A DNA stretch of 64,000 nt. It comes from Zygotorulaspora mrakii. Lineage: Eukaryota; Ascomycota; Saccharomycetes; Saccharomycetales; Saccharomycetaceae. Under the pieces are notes generated by a model. It did not search any database. It was not told the DNA's origin and was given only the letters and a program-made list of their open reading frames with translations. Location: NCBI RefSeq assembly GCF_013402915.1, contig NC_050724.1, positions 1,178,001 through 1,242,000 of the forward strand, written 5' to 3'. Shown piece by piece: positions 19,144-29,900 of the stretch (position 1 is its first letter; every line of letters starts with the position of its first letter). Both the position numbers and the translations under genes were made by a program.

Positions 19144-20370
19144 ATGACAGAAAGATTAGCAAAGATCAAAGATCATTTAACCGCCGAATTTTCTGGGAAT
19201 GTGCACCAGACCAGACCAGATGACATCGTAGTTGTTAGCGCCCATAGGTCAGCAATCGCCAAGGGTTTTAAGGGCTCGTTTAAAGAGTTGAACACAGATT
19301 ACCTCCTGCTACAGTTTTTGAAGGAGTTTTTCGATGAGCTGCCATCCGAGATATCTGATCACAAGGAGCTGATTGGCGAGGTAACTTGTGGAAATGTCTT
19401 AAATTTTGGCGCGGGTGCGACAGAGCATAGAAGTGCTTGTTTGGCTGCAGGGATTCCTTACACTACACCATTTGTTGCGGTAAACAGGCAGTGTTCTTCT
19501 GGTTTGACTGCCGTTAATGATATTGCCAATAAGATCAAGGTTGGCCAAATAGATATCGGCTTAGCGCTTGGTGTGGAATCAATGTCAAAGAACTATGCAA
19601 AGTTAAATCCATTGGGTTCAATATCAGAAGAGATGAAGATTGACCCAAGAGCTAAAAAATGTATGATCCCTATGGGCTTTACAAATGAGAACGTTGCACA
19701 CATGTTTTCAATAACAAGAGATGAGCAAGACGAATTTGCGGCAAATTCGTATCAAAAAGCAGAGTATGCTTCCTCTCATGGGTTATTTGAGGATGAAATT
19801 TTACCTATTACACTTCAAGATGGGACGAAAATTTTGAAAGATGAGGGTCCGCGTAAGAATGTAACAGCTCAAAATTTAAGTGCATTGAAACCGGCTTTCA
19901 TCAAAGATAAAGGAACAACAACAGCAGGGAATTCTTCACAAATATCTGACGGGGTTGCTGGTGTTTTATTGGCACGAAGGTCTACGGCAGATAATCTTAA
20001 CTTACCAATTATTGGTCGCTATGTTGCGTTTCAGGCCGTTGGTGTGCCACCAGAAATAATGGGAGTTGGGCCAGCTTACGCCATTCCAAGAGTCCTCAAA
20101 GATGTCTCGCTGTCTGTAAAGGATATCGATATTTTCGAAATCAACGAAGCTTTTGCCGCACAGGCTTTGTACTGTATAAACAAACTGGGTATCGACGTGA
20201 AGAAAGTAAACCCGCGTGGTGGAGCAATAGCTTTGGGCCATCCTCTTGGTTGCACTGGAGCTCGTCAAGTTGCTACTATTCTCAGAGAGTTGAAATCAGG
20301 TCAGGTGGGGGTTGTTAGTATGTGTATTGGCACCGGGATGGGTGCCGCAGCTGTTTTCATCAAAGAATGA
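19144..20370 (+). CDS. POT1: Peroxisomal 3-ketoacyl-CoA thiolase
   Basis: 408 residues. It cleaves 3-ketoacyl-CoA to acetyl-CoA and a shortened acyl-CoA, the last step of peroxisomal beta-oxidation. The chosen ATG gives [12 protein letters not shown], in which RL-x5-HL is a clean PTS2 signal at residues 4-12. The frame extends upstream only by non-ATG codons, and an extension would bury this signal. The acyl-enzyme cysteine is Cys117 in NRQCSSGL; the His motif [11 protein letters not shown] and the C-terminal CIGTGMGAA cysteine motif are intact. It is very close to S. cerevisiae Pot1 (YIL160C), including the ending AAVFIKE. It lies at the end of the conserved block; genes to the right do not follow S. 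cerevisiae order. Confidence 0.96.
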   Translation: MTERLAKIKDHLTAEFSGNVHQTRPDDIVVVSAHRSAIAKGFKGSFKELNTDYLLLQFLKEFFDELPSEISDHKELIGEVTCGNVLNFGAGATEHRSACLAAGIPYTTPFVAVNRQCSSGLTAVNDIANKIKVGQIDIGLALGVESMSKNYAKLNPLGSISEEMKIDPRAKKCMIPMGFTNENVAHMFSITRDEQDEFAANSYQKAEYASSHGLFEDEILPITLQDGTKILKDEGPRKNVTAQNLSALKPAFIKDKGTTTAGNSSQISDGVAGVLLARRSTADNLNLPIIGRYVAFQAVGVPPEIMGVGPAYAIPRVLKDVSLSVKDIDIFEINEAFAAQALYCINKLGIDVKKVNPRGGAIALGHPLGCTGARQVATILRELKSGQVGVVSMCIGTGMGAAAVFIKE

Positions 20371-21241
20371 AGAATACACATATGTCAAACAGAGCGAAGA
20401 CAAATTAAAAATCGATTAGGCGGATTTTGAATTCAAATTTTCTTGCGTAGTTCTGCAATGGTATTGTTTTCATTCAATAAAGGTGTCATGTAACTTATTT
20501 TATTGTCCATAATAAATGGATAGTTTTTTCATTCTTCTTTTTTTTATTGTGGGCCTTGTTTCTGAGATCTTCAAAAATGCCCAGGTCTGTTGACAGTCGC
20601 TGTGGTTTCCAATTTTTCTTGAAATAGCGCCTTTCACCTCTCATCTGCAAAAAAACCTGAAAATTCACTGCCGTGCATGAGACCCAACAAAAAAGTTGAT
20701 GGTAACAACAGCTGGTACTATTAAGCGCTAATATCAACCTGTATGGGAGAGGAAGCCTTGTAAAACGTACTGACATGCATTCATATTTTTTTTCCTCATT
20801 TATTCAATCATGGAGTCTCAGTAGTCTTTCAGCTAGCTCGAAGATTCATACAGCATCTGAAAGCAGCATCTGAAAGCAGCATCTGTGAAGGAAGCACTGC
20901 ATGTGCAACATGGCCTCATCTTTCTCAGTTTGAGCCTCTTGGCGGGTTGTGTGTATACAAAAGACGTAGTAGGTCTTCAAGAGCTGCATAACTGCCGCCT
21001 TTGAAAAATTTTATCTTCTGAACTTCGGCATCATGTTCGTAAACGACGGCAACAGGTAAGTTCGGAAACTCAATCCGTACTATGAAGCTCTTGAAATGCA
21101 TATTAGGCCATCTCTGTTAAAGTCATTATCCTAATTATCCATATGTCCTATTTAGCTATATACCTATTCATTGCAGTGAACCAAATAAGAAGAAAACAGT
21201 ACATTAATGTAGGTCGACCAAAAAATGACAATCTGTGAAAA
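20371..21241. other. POT1 3' region and acid phosphatase promoter
   Basis: About 870 bases without a gene. A 13-base tandem repeat (CAGCATCTGAAAG) is present two and a half times at 20851-20890. I see no CACGTG or CACGTT Pho4-type site here. Confidence 0.6.
20851..20890. repeat. 13-base tandem repeat
   Basis: CAGCATCTGAAAG at 20851-20863 and 20864-20876 is followed by an imperfect third copy (CAGCATCTGTGAAG). It lies 450 bases upstream of the acid phosphatase gene. Confidence 0.8.
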
Positions 21242-21248
21242 TATAAAA
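21242..21248 (+). promoter_or_regulatory. TATA box of acid phosphatase gene
   Basis: TATAAAA lies 92 bases before the ATG at 21340, within the usual yeast range. Confidence 0.55.
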
Positions 21249-21339
21249 GCTCGAGATGAGTTATGCAAACCTGCAAGTTATCTATGCTTTCTTTAGGCTT
21301 ATGAAAATAGTAGATTCCAAACCGCATAACGCCTGAAAA

Positions 21340-22752
21340 ATGGTCTCAGTATTTCTATCGGGGCTTTTAGCGACCCTTGTTGCTCAAACAGTTGATGCTT
21401 ATGTTGTTCCCCAAGGGAAACTCCCAGACCTTCATAAACTCGGTACTCAGGATTACTTGTTCCCTTATCTGGCTGGTGCGGCACCCTATTTTTCTTTTCC
21501 AGGTAATTATGGCATCCCAACAACTGCACCAGAAGGTTGTGAGATTTCACAATTACAGGTAATCGCTAGACATGGTGAAAGGTATCCTACTACTGGCAGA
21601 GCTAGACGCCTTTTCAGTACTTATTACAAGTTGTCTAACTATACTAGAGAATTCAACGAATCTCTTTCGTTTTTGAATGATGACTATACTTTTTTTATTT
21701 CAGATTCAAATAATATCGAACAAGAAACAACCTATAAGAACTCACTAGATGTTTTGAATCCTTACACGGGTCAAAGAGACGCTGAGAAGCACGCACGTCA
21801 ATTCTTAGATGAATATAGTGCTCTTTTAGAAAACACAACATCCTTTCCAATCTTCGCTGCAAGCTCTAGAAGAGTTCATGATACTGCCCAGTTCTTCAGT
21901 AAGGCTTTGGGTGAGAAGTACAACGTCACTTTACAAGTGGTTAGCGAAGCTCCAACCTCGGGAGCAAACACCATAAGTGCTGGTAACGCATGTCCCGGAT
22001 GGAATGAAAGTGCCAACGCAAACATAACAGACGCTTTCTCAACTGATTATCTGAAAAATATCGCCAGCAGATTGAATAGGCAAAACAAAGGTCTCAACTT
22101 GACTCAAACTGATGCATTCAATTTGTTCAACTGGTGTGCCTTTGAAATAAATGTCCGTGGTTACAGTTATATGTGTGATGTCTTCACGCAAGAAGAGCTT
22201 ATTAACTACTCTTATTACGATGATTTGACCTCTTATTATCAGGATGGACCTGGTTATGATATGATTTACGATGTTGGATCTAACCTTTTTAACGCTTCTG
22301 TCAAGTTATTGAAACAAAGTGAGGAGTTGGATCTTAAAGTTTGGATTAGTTTCACTCATGATACTGATATTGTTAACCTGATGACTACAATTGGTTTATT
22401 CGACAACGGTGTAAAGCTAGATCCAACGTCCGTTCCTTTCCGCGATCTGGTTTATCGGAAATCCTGGCAGACTCCCCAAGGTGCTAGATTGTATACCCAA
22501 AAATATAAATGTTCCAATGAAACTTACGTCAGATATGTTTTAAATGATGCAGTTATTCCTCTCGAGAGCTGTAAAAGTGGTCCAGGCTTTTCTTGCCCTA
22601 CGACAGAATTTTACGATTATGCTGCTGACAGAATGAATGGTAGAAATTTCTATAAGTCTTGTGATGTCGCTAGCGTTAGCAATGTCACTGAATTAACATT
22701 TTACTGGGACTACAACGAGAGACATTATAATGATACTCTACTCAATCAGTAG
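21340..22752 (+). CDS. Secreted acid phosphatase, PHO5-type (histidine acid phosphatase)
   Basis: 470 residues. The N-terminal signal peptide is MVSVFLSGLLATLVAQTVDA with probable cleavage after Ala. The catalytic motif RHGERYP (Arg77, His78) carries the phosphorylated histidine, and FTHDTDI holds the HD proton donor pair (His340, Asp341). About ten N-glycosylation sequons (for example NYT, NES, NTT, NVT) and paired cysteines fit a heavily glycosylated periplasmic enzyme. It releases phosphate from organic phosphates outside the cell. It is paralogous to the broken gene at 27233-28641, aligning along the whole length. Visible Pho4 sites are missing from its promoter, so its regulation may differ from PHO5. 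Which S. cerevisiae PHO gene it matches cannot be told. Confidence 0.93.
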   Translation: MVSVFLSGLLATLVAQTVDAYVVPQGKLPDLHKLGTQDYLFPYLAGAAPYFSFPGNYGIPTTAPEGCEISQLQVIARHGERYPTTGRARRLFSTYYKLSNYTREFNESLSFLNDDYTFFISDSNNIEQETTYKNSLDVLNPYTGQRDAEKHARQFLDEYSALLENTTSFPIFAASSRRVHDTAQFFSKALGEKYNVTLQVVSEAPTSGANTISAGNACPGWNESANANITDAFSTDYLKNIASRLNRQNKGLNLTQTDAFNLFNWCAFEINVRGYSYMCDVFTQEELINYSYYDDLTSYYQDGPGYDMIYDVGSNLFNASVKLLKQSEELDLKVWISFTHDTDIVNLMTTIGLFDNGVKLDPTSVPFRDLVYRKSWQTPQGARLYTQKYKCSNETYVRYVLNDAVIPLESCKSGPGFSCPTTEFYDYAADRMNGRNFYKSCDVASVSNVTELTFYWDYNERHYNDTLLNQ

Positions 22753-23187
22753 AAGCCTCAAACGCAGCACACACTGGCACAATTTTTGCTCTTCGAAATC
22801 GTTTTTATAGTTCTTTCTGATGCCAAATACCATATATATAAAATTAATATGTCAGCCCGCCAATTCAAATAAATCGCAAAGTAAAAAGTACATACAAAAT
22901 CTCTGATTAAGTTTAGTTATCCAAAGGATTAACCTTTTTTTGGTATTTTTCTCGGAATTTCATATTTAGCCGAAGAAAGATAATTTTGGCTTCGACTGAT
23001 TTTTGAAAGAAAACCATATTTGTATAACCACATATATAGCTTACTTTTAGCTGAAAGATAACTTGATAATGTTGATTTACAGCGAAAAAGAACAAACGAT
23101 GGTATTATACATAAATATTTTACATTATCATGTACCTACAGCACTCTTATATATTAACTGTGATCTATATTTTACAGGGCTTTCTGC
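22753..23187. other. Convergent 3' region, acid phosphatase / amino-acid transporter
   Basis: About 435 AT-rich bases, with several TATATA elements suited to 3'-end formation. No gene is seen. Confidence 0.6.
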
Positions 23188-24630
23188 TTAGATACCGTTA
23201 GAAGCGCAACTAAATACCGTACCATAGGCATCAAGTTGGTAGTTGGTTATAATACTTTGAATCGAAGCATACAAACCAGGGCCTAAAATATATAGACCAG
23301 TTCCTATCAGGCCAATTGATAGTAGATAATTTAATTTTTCACTGAAGGCCAAACGAGAAAAACTGAATTCAGAGCCATATTTCAATTTTCTTAGCTTGAT
23401 GTAAGCCAATCCCCAAAAGACGAATCCGAACCAACAATCGAACAGAGACGACATCAGGGATAAAAGGTCTGAGAAGAATGGAATGACTTCAGCAATGATA
23501 AAGGCACCAATCCAAGTGCATAATAACAATACAATCCAGATGACCCAGCTGGTTTTGGAATTGGAATAACGATGTTTCGAGTTCTGATCGAATATATTGA
23601 AAAAAACGAATTTTGCGGAAATATTTGCATATAAAGCACCCACAAAAACAATTGTCGGGATAGCAAAAGAGAATGAAATAATCTTAAATGCGCGCCTTAG
23701 AGACCCAAAGGCCGGAGCTGTCATATAAGCGTTTCCAACGTAAACGTACATTATGGACCCTGCCAACGAAAATATAATGACTTCGCAAAGCGTCACAATC
23801 CATAAGACTTTTTTAAATTCTTTAGGATTCTTCATTTCGGAAATAAATTGCGGATAAGTGATTTGTCCCACAAAAGTATACACAATGTTGAGAAATGCGC
23901 TCATACCGTCAACGAATGAGGTCCCTTCGGCCGGAAATGCCCGAAAAACGACTGGGGTACCATCGTACTTGTCAGGATGAGATTGAACACCGGCAAAAAT
24001 CATTGCCAAAATAACGGCGATAAACATTGTGACTGCAGATATATAGCCCACGATTGACATCGAAGAGAAAGTTCTCGGTAACGAAAACAACAAGGAAATA
24101 CCAGCTACTATACCGGCGAATCCAACAGAACAGATAGAGTGATTGGTAATGGTATTTAGATATTTAGCACCCACGAGAACGTGTAAACCTTGAATGAGAA
24201 TGTTGTTGGCCAAAAAGCAAAACGCTGTAGCATACCATGCCCATCTGAACCCCCCAAATAAATATTGTCCAATATCACAAACATTTTTCAGATGTGGAAA
24301 CTTTTCACAAAAGTCCGCTATAATTAGACCAGTGTATAAAACTGTTGCGGCGACGAAAACAGTCAATATCAAACCGGGGACAAGCCCTAAGACAGAGTAA
24401 GACCATGGAAAAGACATAATCGCCAATACAATGTATTCCGACAACATCAGTCCAGCTGTATGCTGCCAAGTGCATGTTCTATACTGATTATTAAACTCTT
24501 CATCTTCAACGTTAGAAGTGGACGTTGTGGTGGCCGAGTCTTCAGCACCTGCGGTCTCATTGTAGTCGACCGCACCTTTAAGCGGTTCCTCTTCTCTGAG
24601 ATGCTCATAGTCCTTCTTCAATAAAGACAT
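23188..24630 (-). CDS. Amino-acid transporter of the AAAP family (Neurospora mtr-like)
   Basis: 480 residues. A polar, Glu/Thr/Ser-rich cytoplasmic N-terminus of about 55 residues is followed by about 11 hydrophobic segments to the C-terminus. The first (AGLMLSEYIVLAIMSFPWSY) and the later VGQITYPQFISEM match the Aa_trans/AAAP fold, which imports amino acids with protons. It resembles filamentous-fungal neutral/aromatic amino-acid permeases more than the vacuolar AVT transporters, so the plasma membrane is likely. The family match is confident; the substrate is not. A second, frameshifted AAAP gene is at 51008-52755 and is only distantly similar. Confidence 0.85.
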   Translation of the reverse strand: MSLLKKDYEHLREEEPLKGAVDYNETAGAEDSATTTSTSNVEDEEFNNQYRTCTWQHTAGLMLSEYIVLAIMSFPWSYSVLGLVPGLILTVFVAATVLYTGLIIADFCEKFPHLKNVCDIGQYLFGGFRWAWYATAFCFLANNILIQGLHVLVGAKYLNTITNHSICSVGFAGIVAGISLLFSLPRTFSSMSIVGYISAVTMFIAVILAMIFAGVQSHPDKYDGTPVVFRAFPAEGTSFVDGMSAFLNIVYTFVGQITYPQFISEMKNPKEFKKVLWIVTLCEVIIFSLAGSIMYVYVGNAYMTAPAFGSLRRAFKIISFSFAIPTIVFVGALYANISAKFVFFNIFDQNSKHRYSNSKTSWVIWIVLLLCTWIGAFIIAEVIPFFSDLLSLMSSLFDCWFGFVFWGLAYIKLRKLKYGSEFSFSRLAFSEKLNYLLSIGLIGTGLYILGPGLYASIQSIITNYQLDAYGTVFSCASNGI

Positions 24631-25883
24631 CGATTGTTCTGTTTACCAAATGCTCTATACCGCTGCTGACGGACGTACTAAATTCCTGGAACCGGGCGAA
24701 GAAACCTGAAATTCCGGATAGAATATTATCTCACATATGATGATCCATTGACCAAGCAGTTTATATAATTCCTTGGCTCTTTGACTTCATTTTGTGTGCA
24801 TCCACAATTAATTTTTGCATACTATTGAAAAGTCTTTCCATGTTTCCATTACGTCTTCAGCTGAAGAATTGCTATTCCTGCTTCACACCACAGCCAAGAA
24901 AAAGAGGTTTCTTTTTGCGAATCTCCAGGAATATTCACATGGTGCGTTCTTTCGGGCGAGGGTCTGAATCTGAGCACGTTGACGCCTACAAGGAGATCAA
25001 AAGTAATATCGATCCTCGCGAAATAGACTGTACTTATAGGATTTACAATGCATGCTCATGGAAGGTCTCCTTTAGTCTCCCTGGCGTGAGGGAATCAAAT
25101 AAGCATGTAGGCTGTCTAATTCTTGCCGTTAAACAAAAAGGCTCGATTGTATTAAACTGCAATCGAGTGTTGACAAAAATTATCGAGCGCATTGATGGCT
25201 GCAGCACTGAGCTCTAATGCAAACACAGGCACTACTTGGTGCATTTGCGTACCCCGGCAATGGAAATTACTCCGACGCTTTAGCAGTTAGAACACGTCTA
25301 AGTAATTTGCTTGTAGAAGGTTAAGTATAACGTGTAGTATGTTTTTTATAGAGTCATGTGCAGCGTACAAGAGCTGCTTTCGCTGTAGGCATGCTTGATA
25401 GGTCATCGGGTTGTCACACTGTATGTGAGCTAAACGATACGCCGAAGGGATAAAGTTCCCTGGTAAATGCACCACGTTGCTGGAATGACCGGGTGGCTTC
25501 AGGTTGGAGGTGGAGTACTTGGCGTAATAAAAGAGACCTCTGCTATGCCGCCAGTGTTCGCACTCTTTGCTTGTTATTCAAGCGACGCGGAGCAACCCTA
25601 GGGTAGCGAACGTCCTTAATCTGTGCAAGAAGTTTCATGGAACTGGATAGGCAAGTGGGCAAATCAAACCTAGTCCAGGCTTGAGGATGGCTGAGAAGCT
25701 GTGAATGTAGTACAAGCAAGTGGCAAGTGTAACTTTTTTTCTTTAAACGGCAGTTTTAAGTACCTATATGATCCTATTGCAGTGAAACCTCTTGCATTAA
25801 GTGGCGATTTGACCGGATAAAGTGTATTTCTTCCCGCAGAAGGTAGAGCTTGCTATTTCGGTCAGTACTTTTAGCTGCAGCAG
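24631..25883. other. Gene-poor region, transporter promoter side
   Basis: The first 150 bases are the promoter of the AAAP gene. A plus-strand frame ending at 25217 (about 126 codons from its first ATG near 24840) shows no domain I recognise and has a plain, Arg/Cys/Ser-rich composition. I do not call it a gene. Confidence 0.5.
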
Positions 25884-26363
25884 TTGTCTGAATCTCTTCA
25901 CGTCTGTTGCTGTCCTGAATCGAACTCAGTGCTCTCATTGAAAGTGAGGTTTCCGCTGCAAAGAGCTGAAATCCGTGGCCACAATTTTAGATTTCGTTGC
26001 CCGATCTGCAAACATGGTTCGGATTGTCTCATGAAGAAGGAAGAAGAGACCGTCATTGTAGCCCAATTGTGACAGGCAAGATCCCAATCTATAAGAAGAT
26101 GCCGTGTCGGAGGATCCGCTTTCACTTTTATTACCACCCTTAAAAGTCTCCCTCGACACTGCCGCAAATTGTGCAGATCATACCTCGCAGCTTGTTTGCC
26201 ATCTGGAGTGCATGCGAATTCGAGTCACCTAGAGGAGGTAACAAACAGAGCGATGACAGAACCTTTGTATTATCGTCTTTTCCTCAGCATACCTCCTCAC
26301 GTCCTCAGTAGACTTGTAAACCGGAATTACAGAAAGAAAAAGATGTTTACAGGAGTCAAATAA
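25884..26363 (+). pseudogene. Possible degenerate coding sequence with CPIC zinc-finger-like motif
   Basis: One frame is open over 480 bases except for a single TGA near 26070. Left of the stop it reads HNFRFRCPICKHGSDCL, a CxxC-containing segment; right of it come basic residues and a leucine-rich stretch, ending at a TAA at 26361. It may be the eroded remnant of a zinc-binding protein, but chance cannot be ruled out. I do not recognise a family. Confidence 0.2.
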
Positions 26364-27232
26364 GTAGGTGCAAATTTCAGATATCTGCTAGTATCTATTG
26401 AACAGGTGCCTAGTCTGCCAGTCAATTCTCATTGAGCAGTTTGCAAGCGTGTTAGACTCTGTCCCTGAAGAGTGCCGAGAGAACAACTCTCATAGTAGAC
26501 AAGGAATTAACGTGACGCTTCAAGCAAAGCGAAAACAAAAAATAGCAGGACACACATCTCTCCCAGCTCTCTGACTCCTTTGCAGCCAATATTAGTGCTA
26601 TAAGCATCACAAAGTCGAGAGCACGCAAATGCAAAGGTTCGCCTAAGCACAGCCTGCAAGGACACTATGTAGATTTTCACCACCTGACTAAACGATCATC
26701 ACGGTGTCTCGAGCATGTTGGTGTTCGAGAGATTGAGATGATCACATTTTTTCCTTACATTTTGTCAGGACTACCTGGCCGCCCGAACAGAAATTAGGGT
26801 CCTTCATTTTCACCAAGAAAGAAATAATCGTGCCTGCCAATATTTTACTACACGTGCCTAAATTCACGACGGATCATCAAGATAGATAATATGGAAGATT
26901 TCCTAACTGATTGCCGCTAGGAACAAACTTGCACCTTAGTATTTCCAAAAAAGATAGTCCCTGCCAGGGTTTCAGCTGCAAAACCCTGTGGAATGTTTCT
27001 CCACGTGGACAGGATTCACCTATTCTTTGTTTTAATATGAATAATGACTAATGACCTAACTACTTCTGTGCTCGTTTACTGAATGTTGCAATTCAGCATG
27101 TGCTATATGGATGCCAGTTATGCGTCCAACTTGACGCCACTATCGCTCAATCCAAAAAGGTACATAAGGCCGACTGTTTGTCTCATAAACTAGTAAATCT
27201 GTTCATGGATACCACAACATCGGTGAACAACA
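26364..27232. promoter_or_regulatory. Promoter of second acid phosphatase with two CACGTG Pho4-type sites
   Basis: CACGTG occurs at 26851-26856 and 27002-27007, about 380 and 230 bases before the ATG at 27233. S. cerevisiae PHO5 has two Pho4 elements (UASp1, UASp2) at broadly similar distances. CACGTG is also a Cbf1 site, so the assignment rests on context. No clear TATA box is seen near the ATG. Confidence 0.55.
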
Positions 27233-28641
27233 ATGGGTATCGCAAACATACTAACTGGCTTGGCTTCTGTCGCGGCTATCTCTAATGCAGCTGCTATCAA
27301 ACAACACGGTTTCACAGATCTGGAAAAAATTGGTACTCAAGAGGCATTGTTTCCATTTCTAGGTGGTTCCGCTCCTCATTTCTCATACCCATTCGATTAT
27401 GGCATTCCGAAAGAGATCCCAGACGTTTGTGAAATGAATCAAGTCCAGCTATTTGCGAGACATGGTGAGAGGTATCCAACTGTGAATTCTGGACGTAGAA
27501 TCTTGCAAACTTATTACAAATTGATGAATTACACCAGAGATTTTAACAGCTCCCTTTCATTTTTGGATGCTGACTACGAGTTCTTCATTCAAGACCAAGA
27601 CAATTTAGAAGAAGAAACCACTATGAAAAATTCTTTAAACCCATTGAATCCTTACACAGGTGAAATGGATGCCAAAAGACATGGCCGTGAATTTTTAGAC
27701 CAATACGAAGAATTGATTGCTGATACACCAGACTTTGCAGTCTTCACATCTAATTCTAAAAGATGCCACGACACTGCACAGTTCTTTATAGATGCTTTAG
27801 GAAATGACTACAACGTTTCCTTGCAAGTGCTTGATGAGGATGCCAGCTCCGGTGCCAATACCTTAACTCCAAGACACTCATGCGCTAAGTTTAATGAGGA
27901 TGAGAATGAAGATTATCTTGCAACGTACTCTCATGACTATCTATCCAATCTTTCCAAGAGACTCAATGCAGAGAATAGAGGATTAAATCTAACCCGTTCT
28001 GATGCCTCAAACTTATTCAATTGGTGCTCTTACGAATTGAATGTCCGTGGCTACAGTTACATGTGTGATGTTTTCACAGAGGAAGAATTGATTCACTATT
28101 CTTATCAGGACGACTTGGAGAGCTACTATGAAAATGGTAATGGTAACTCCTTAGGAGCAACTGCTGGTGCCGTATTGTTTAACGCCTCTGTCGAATTACT
28201 GAAAGAAAGTAGAGAATTAGACCAAAAAGCTTGGTTGAGTTTCACTCATGATTCCGATTTAATTAATTACATTGCTGCTGTTGGTCTTTTCGATGATGGA
28301 AACCGATTAAATACGTCTTCAATTCCATTCCGTGATCATGTTTCCGTAAATCCTGGATTGTACCTCAAGGTGCGAGAATTTATACCCAACAGTTTTCGTG
28401 CTCCAACCAAACTTACGTCAGGTATGTTGTCAACGATGTTGTGATCCCAATCGAATCATGTTCAAGTGGTCCAGGGGTTTCCTGCCCAGCTGAAGACTTT
28501 TACAACTATGCGGCTGAAAGACTTGCAACGAATGAATACGTTGCAAACTGTGGTGTGGGAAATTCGAGTAATGTTACTTCTTTGACCTTTTACTGGGATT
28601 ATCAAGATAAAAATTATAATGCCACTTTACTCAAGAAGTAA
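27233..28641 (+). pseudogene. Secreted acid phosphatase, PHO5-type, with one-base frameshift near 28343
   Basis: A 19-22 residue signal peptide (MGIANILTGLASVAAISNAA) is followed by a mature histidine acid phosphatase with RHGERYP (His77) and FTHDSDL. Alignment with the gene at 21340 is clean until SIPFRDHV. There the codon for the next Tyr or equivalent lacks one base (28341-28346), so the frame runs into a stop at 28444. The correct frame resumes at once and stays open to 28641, with IESCSSGPG, sequons and the same C-terminal LTFYWDY. With one base added the length would be 469, against 470 for the paralogue. As read, the product would be 403 residues: both catalytic motifs are kept, but the C-terminal cysteine and sequon region is lost. 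It is either a very recent pseudogene or a sequence error. Confidence 0.85.
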
Positions 28642-29060
28642 AGCTGTTATCATATACATTTTTGGCTTATCTTATATTTTTTCGATTTATATACCCAATG
28701 TTGCTCCATCATTTTAGTTCTTGAGCCATCCATTTTGAAAAGTTTCAACGTAATATTCCGAAGGAACGGACCTTTTACAAAAGCATATTGTCTTTTTTAG
28801 TTTAGTGCAGCCTAGATCAAATATTGTTTTAAGGAAATACTCGTATTCAGTGTTGTAATCGATTTCGAAATACCAGCATTTACACCAGCTCCTAATACTT
28901 CACACTAGTTTCAAGGATTGATTTTAAAAACAACAACAAAATTGTCAGATTATCCAAAGGGAATTCTCGTTTCGTGGAAGACTAGCGATTTGTCGAAATG
29001 TCTTAAGGTGATATGCAATCTAGATGAAAAAACCTTATTAAGAGCACAATTGAAAAAAAA
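28642..29060. other. Spacer between acid phosphatase and tRNA-Gly
   Basis: About 420 AT-rich bases. The T8 run just left of the tRNA (read on the minus strand) serves as its terminator. Nothing else is seen. Confidence 0.55.
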
Positions 29061-29131
29061 TGCGCAAGCCCGGAATCGAACCGGGGGCCCAACGATGGCA
29101 ACGTTGGATTTTACCACTAAACCACTTGCGC
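29061..29131 (-). tRNA. tRNA-Gly (anticodon GCC)
   Basis: 71 bases that fold as a cloverleaf. The acceptor stem is GCGCAAG/CTTGCGC with discriminator A (29061). The A-box-like TGGTTTAGTGG and the B box GGTTCGATTCC are intact. The anticodon arm is CAACG-TTGCCAT-CGTTG, with anticodon GCC at 29097-29099. There is no intron, and CCA is not encoded, as in eukaryotes. A run of eight T follows the 3' end as the Pol III terminator. From memory it is identical or nearly so to S. cerevisiae tRNA-Gly(GCC). Confidence 0.97.
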
Positions 29132-29244
29132 TCGATTTATGATTGATTTGATAATGGGAGGTCATTAATCTCTTACTCTTATATCTACTCCACTTTTTTT
29201 TGAATGAAACGAACTGAGAGAATCAGAAACTATTTGAAAAGTAT

Positions 29245-29746
29245 TTAGAAATATTTAGAAAGAATGTTTTCTTCGGCGTTGTCGATAGTAACTTGGTTTG
29301 ACATTGATGATAATGCTATGATATTCAATTATAGAGATATATAATTCCTTGGTTTTCTATATCATGAATTGAGATAAAACTGATTGAACTTGGATTAATA
29401 TCTGGAAAATACGTCAGTATTTATACCTAATACTTCGCGCCTATTGAACCATAAGAGAGGACGACGAGGGAAGAATTTTCATCGTCATCACACCATTTCT
29501 AGTCCCATAGAATCCACAGTACAACTGTTATTTCATGTTCCATGCCATAGACTCCTTCGTAGTCAGACTCCTGAGTTGTAAACGTCTCGTGATAGATTAT
29601 CATCCGATATCTTTCCATTATCGATTGACATTCTGTTAGGGTTTCATCTGACTTCGTTTATTTTGTTTTACAGACCAATTGTCTCTTTCTGATTCTTATA
29701 AGTCATCTCTTTAATATATCTTACAATATCGATTTATATTTCAACA
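29245..29746 (-). mobile_element. Degenerate LTR-like sequence upstream of tRNA-Gly
   Basis: Read on the minus strand it starts TGTTGAAATA (near 29746), like Ty-type LTR ends, has a TATAAATA box (29425-29418) and then a short frame from ATG at 29304 (MSNQVTIDNAEE, 19 codons). About 130 bases around this ATG align with the right edge of the window (63870-64000), where the same frame reads MSDLVTLDNPEE. Position just upstream of a tRNA gene is the classic Ty1/Ty3 target. I could not find a convincing CA end or 5-base target duplication, so the boundaries are approximate and the identity is inferred. Confidence 0.4.
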
Positions 29747-29900
29747 GATAGAAATTCTGTTATGGCTTTTTATGCGACTTCAACATTATGATTGAGAAGA
29801 AAAAGTGCGTCTTTTTGTTTTTCTGGCTTACACTTCTTTAATAAAACAAACTGATAATACATCTCATCATTCTCTCATCTCCCACTTTTTTGTCTTGGTT

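Noticed and set aside
24840..25217. About 126-codon plus-strand frame right of the AAAP transporter
   Set aside because: No recognisable domain, no promoter features of its own and random-looking composition; left as noncoding.
28330..28450. Programmed ribosomal frameshift in the acid phosphatase
   Set aside because: The needed change is -1, no X-XXY-YYZ heptamer is present, and the paralogue reads straight through; deletion or sequence error is simpler. The same holds at 34905 and 52310.
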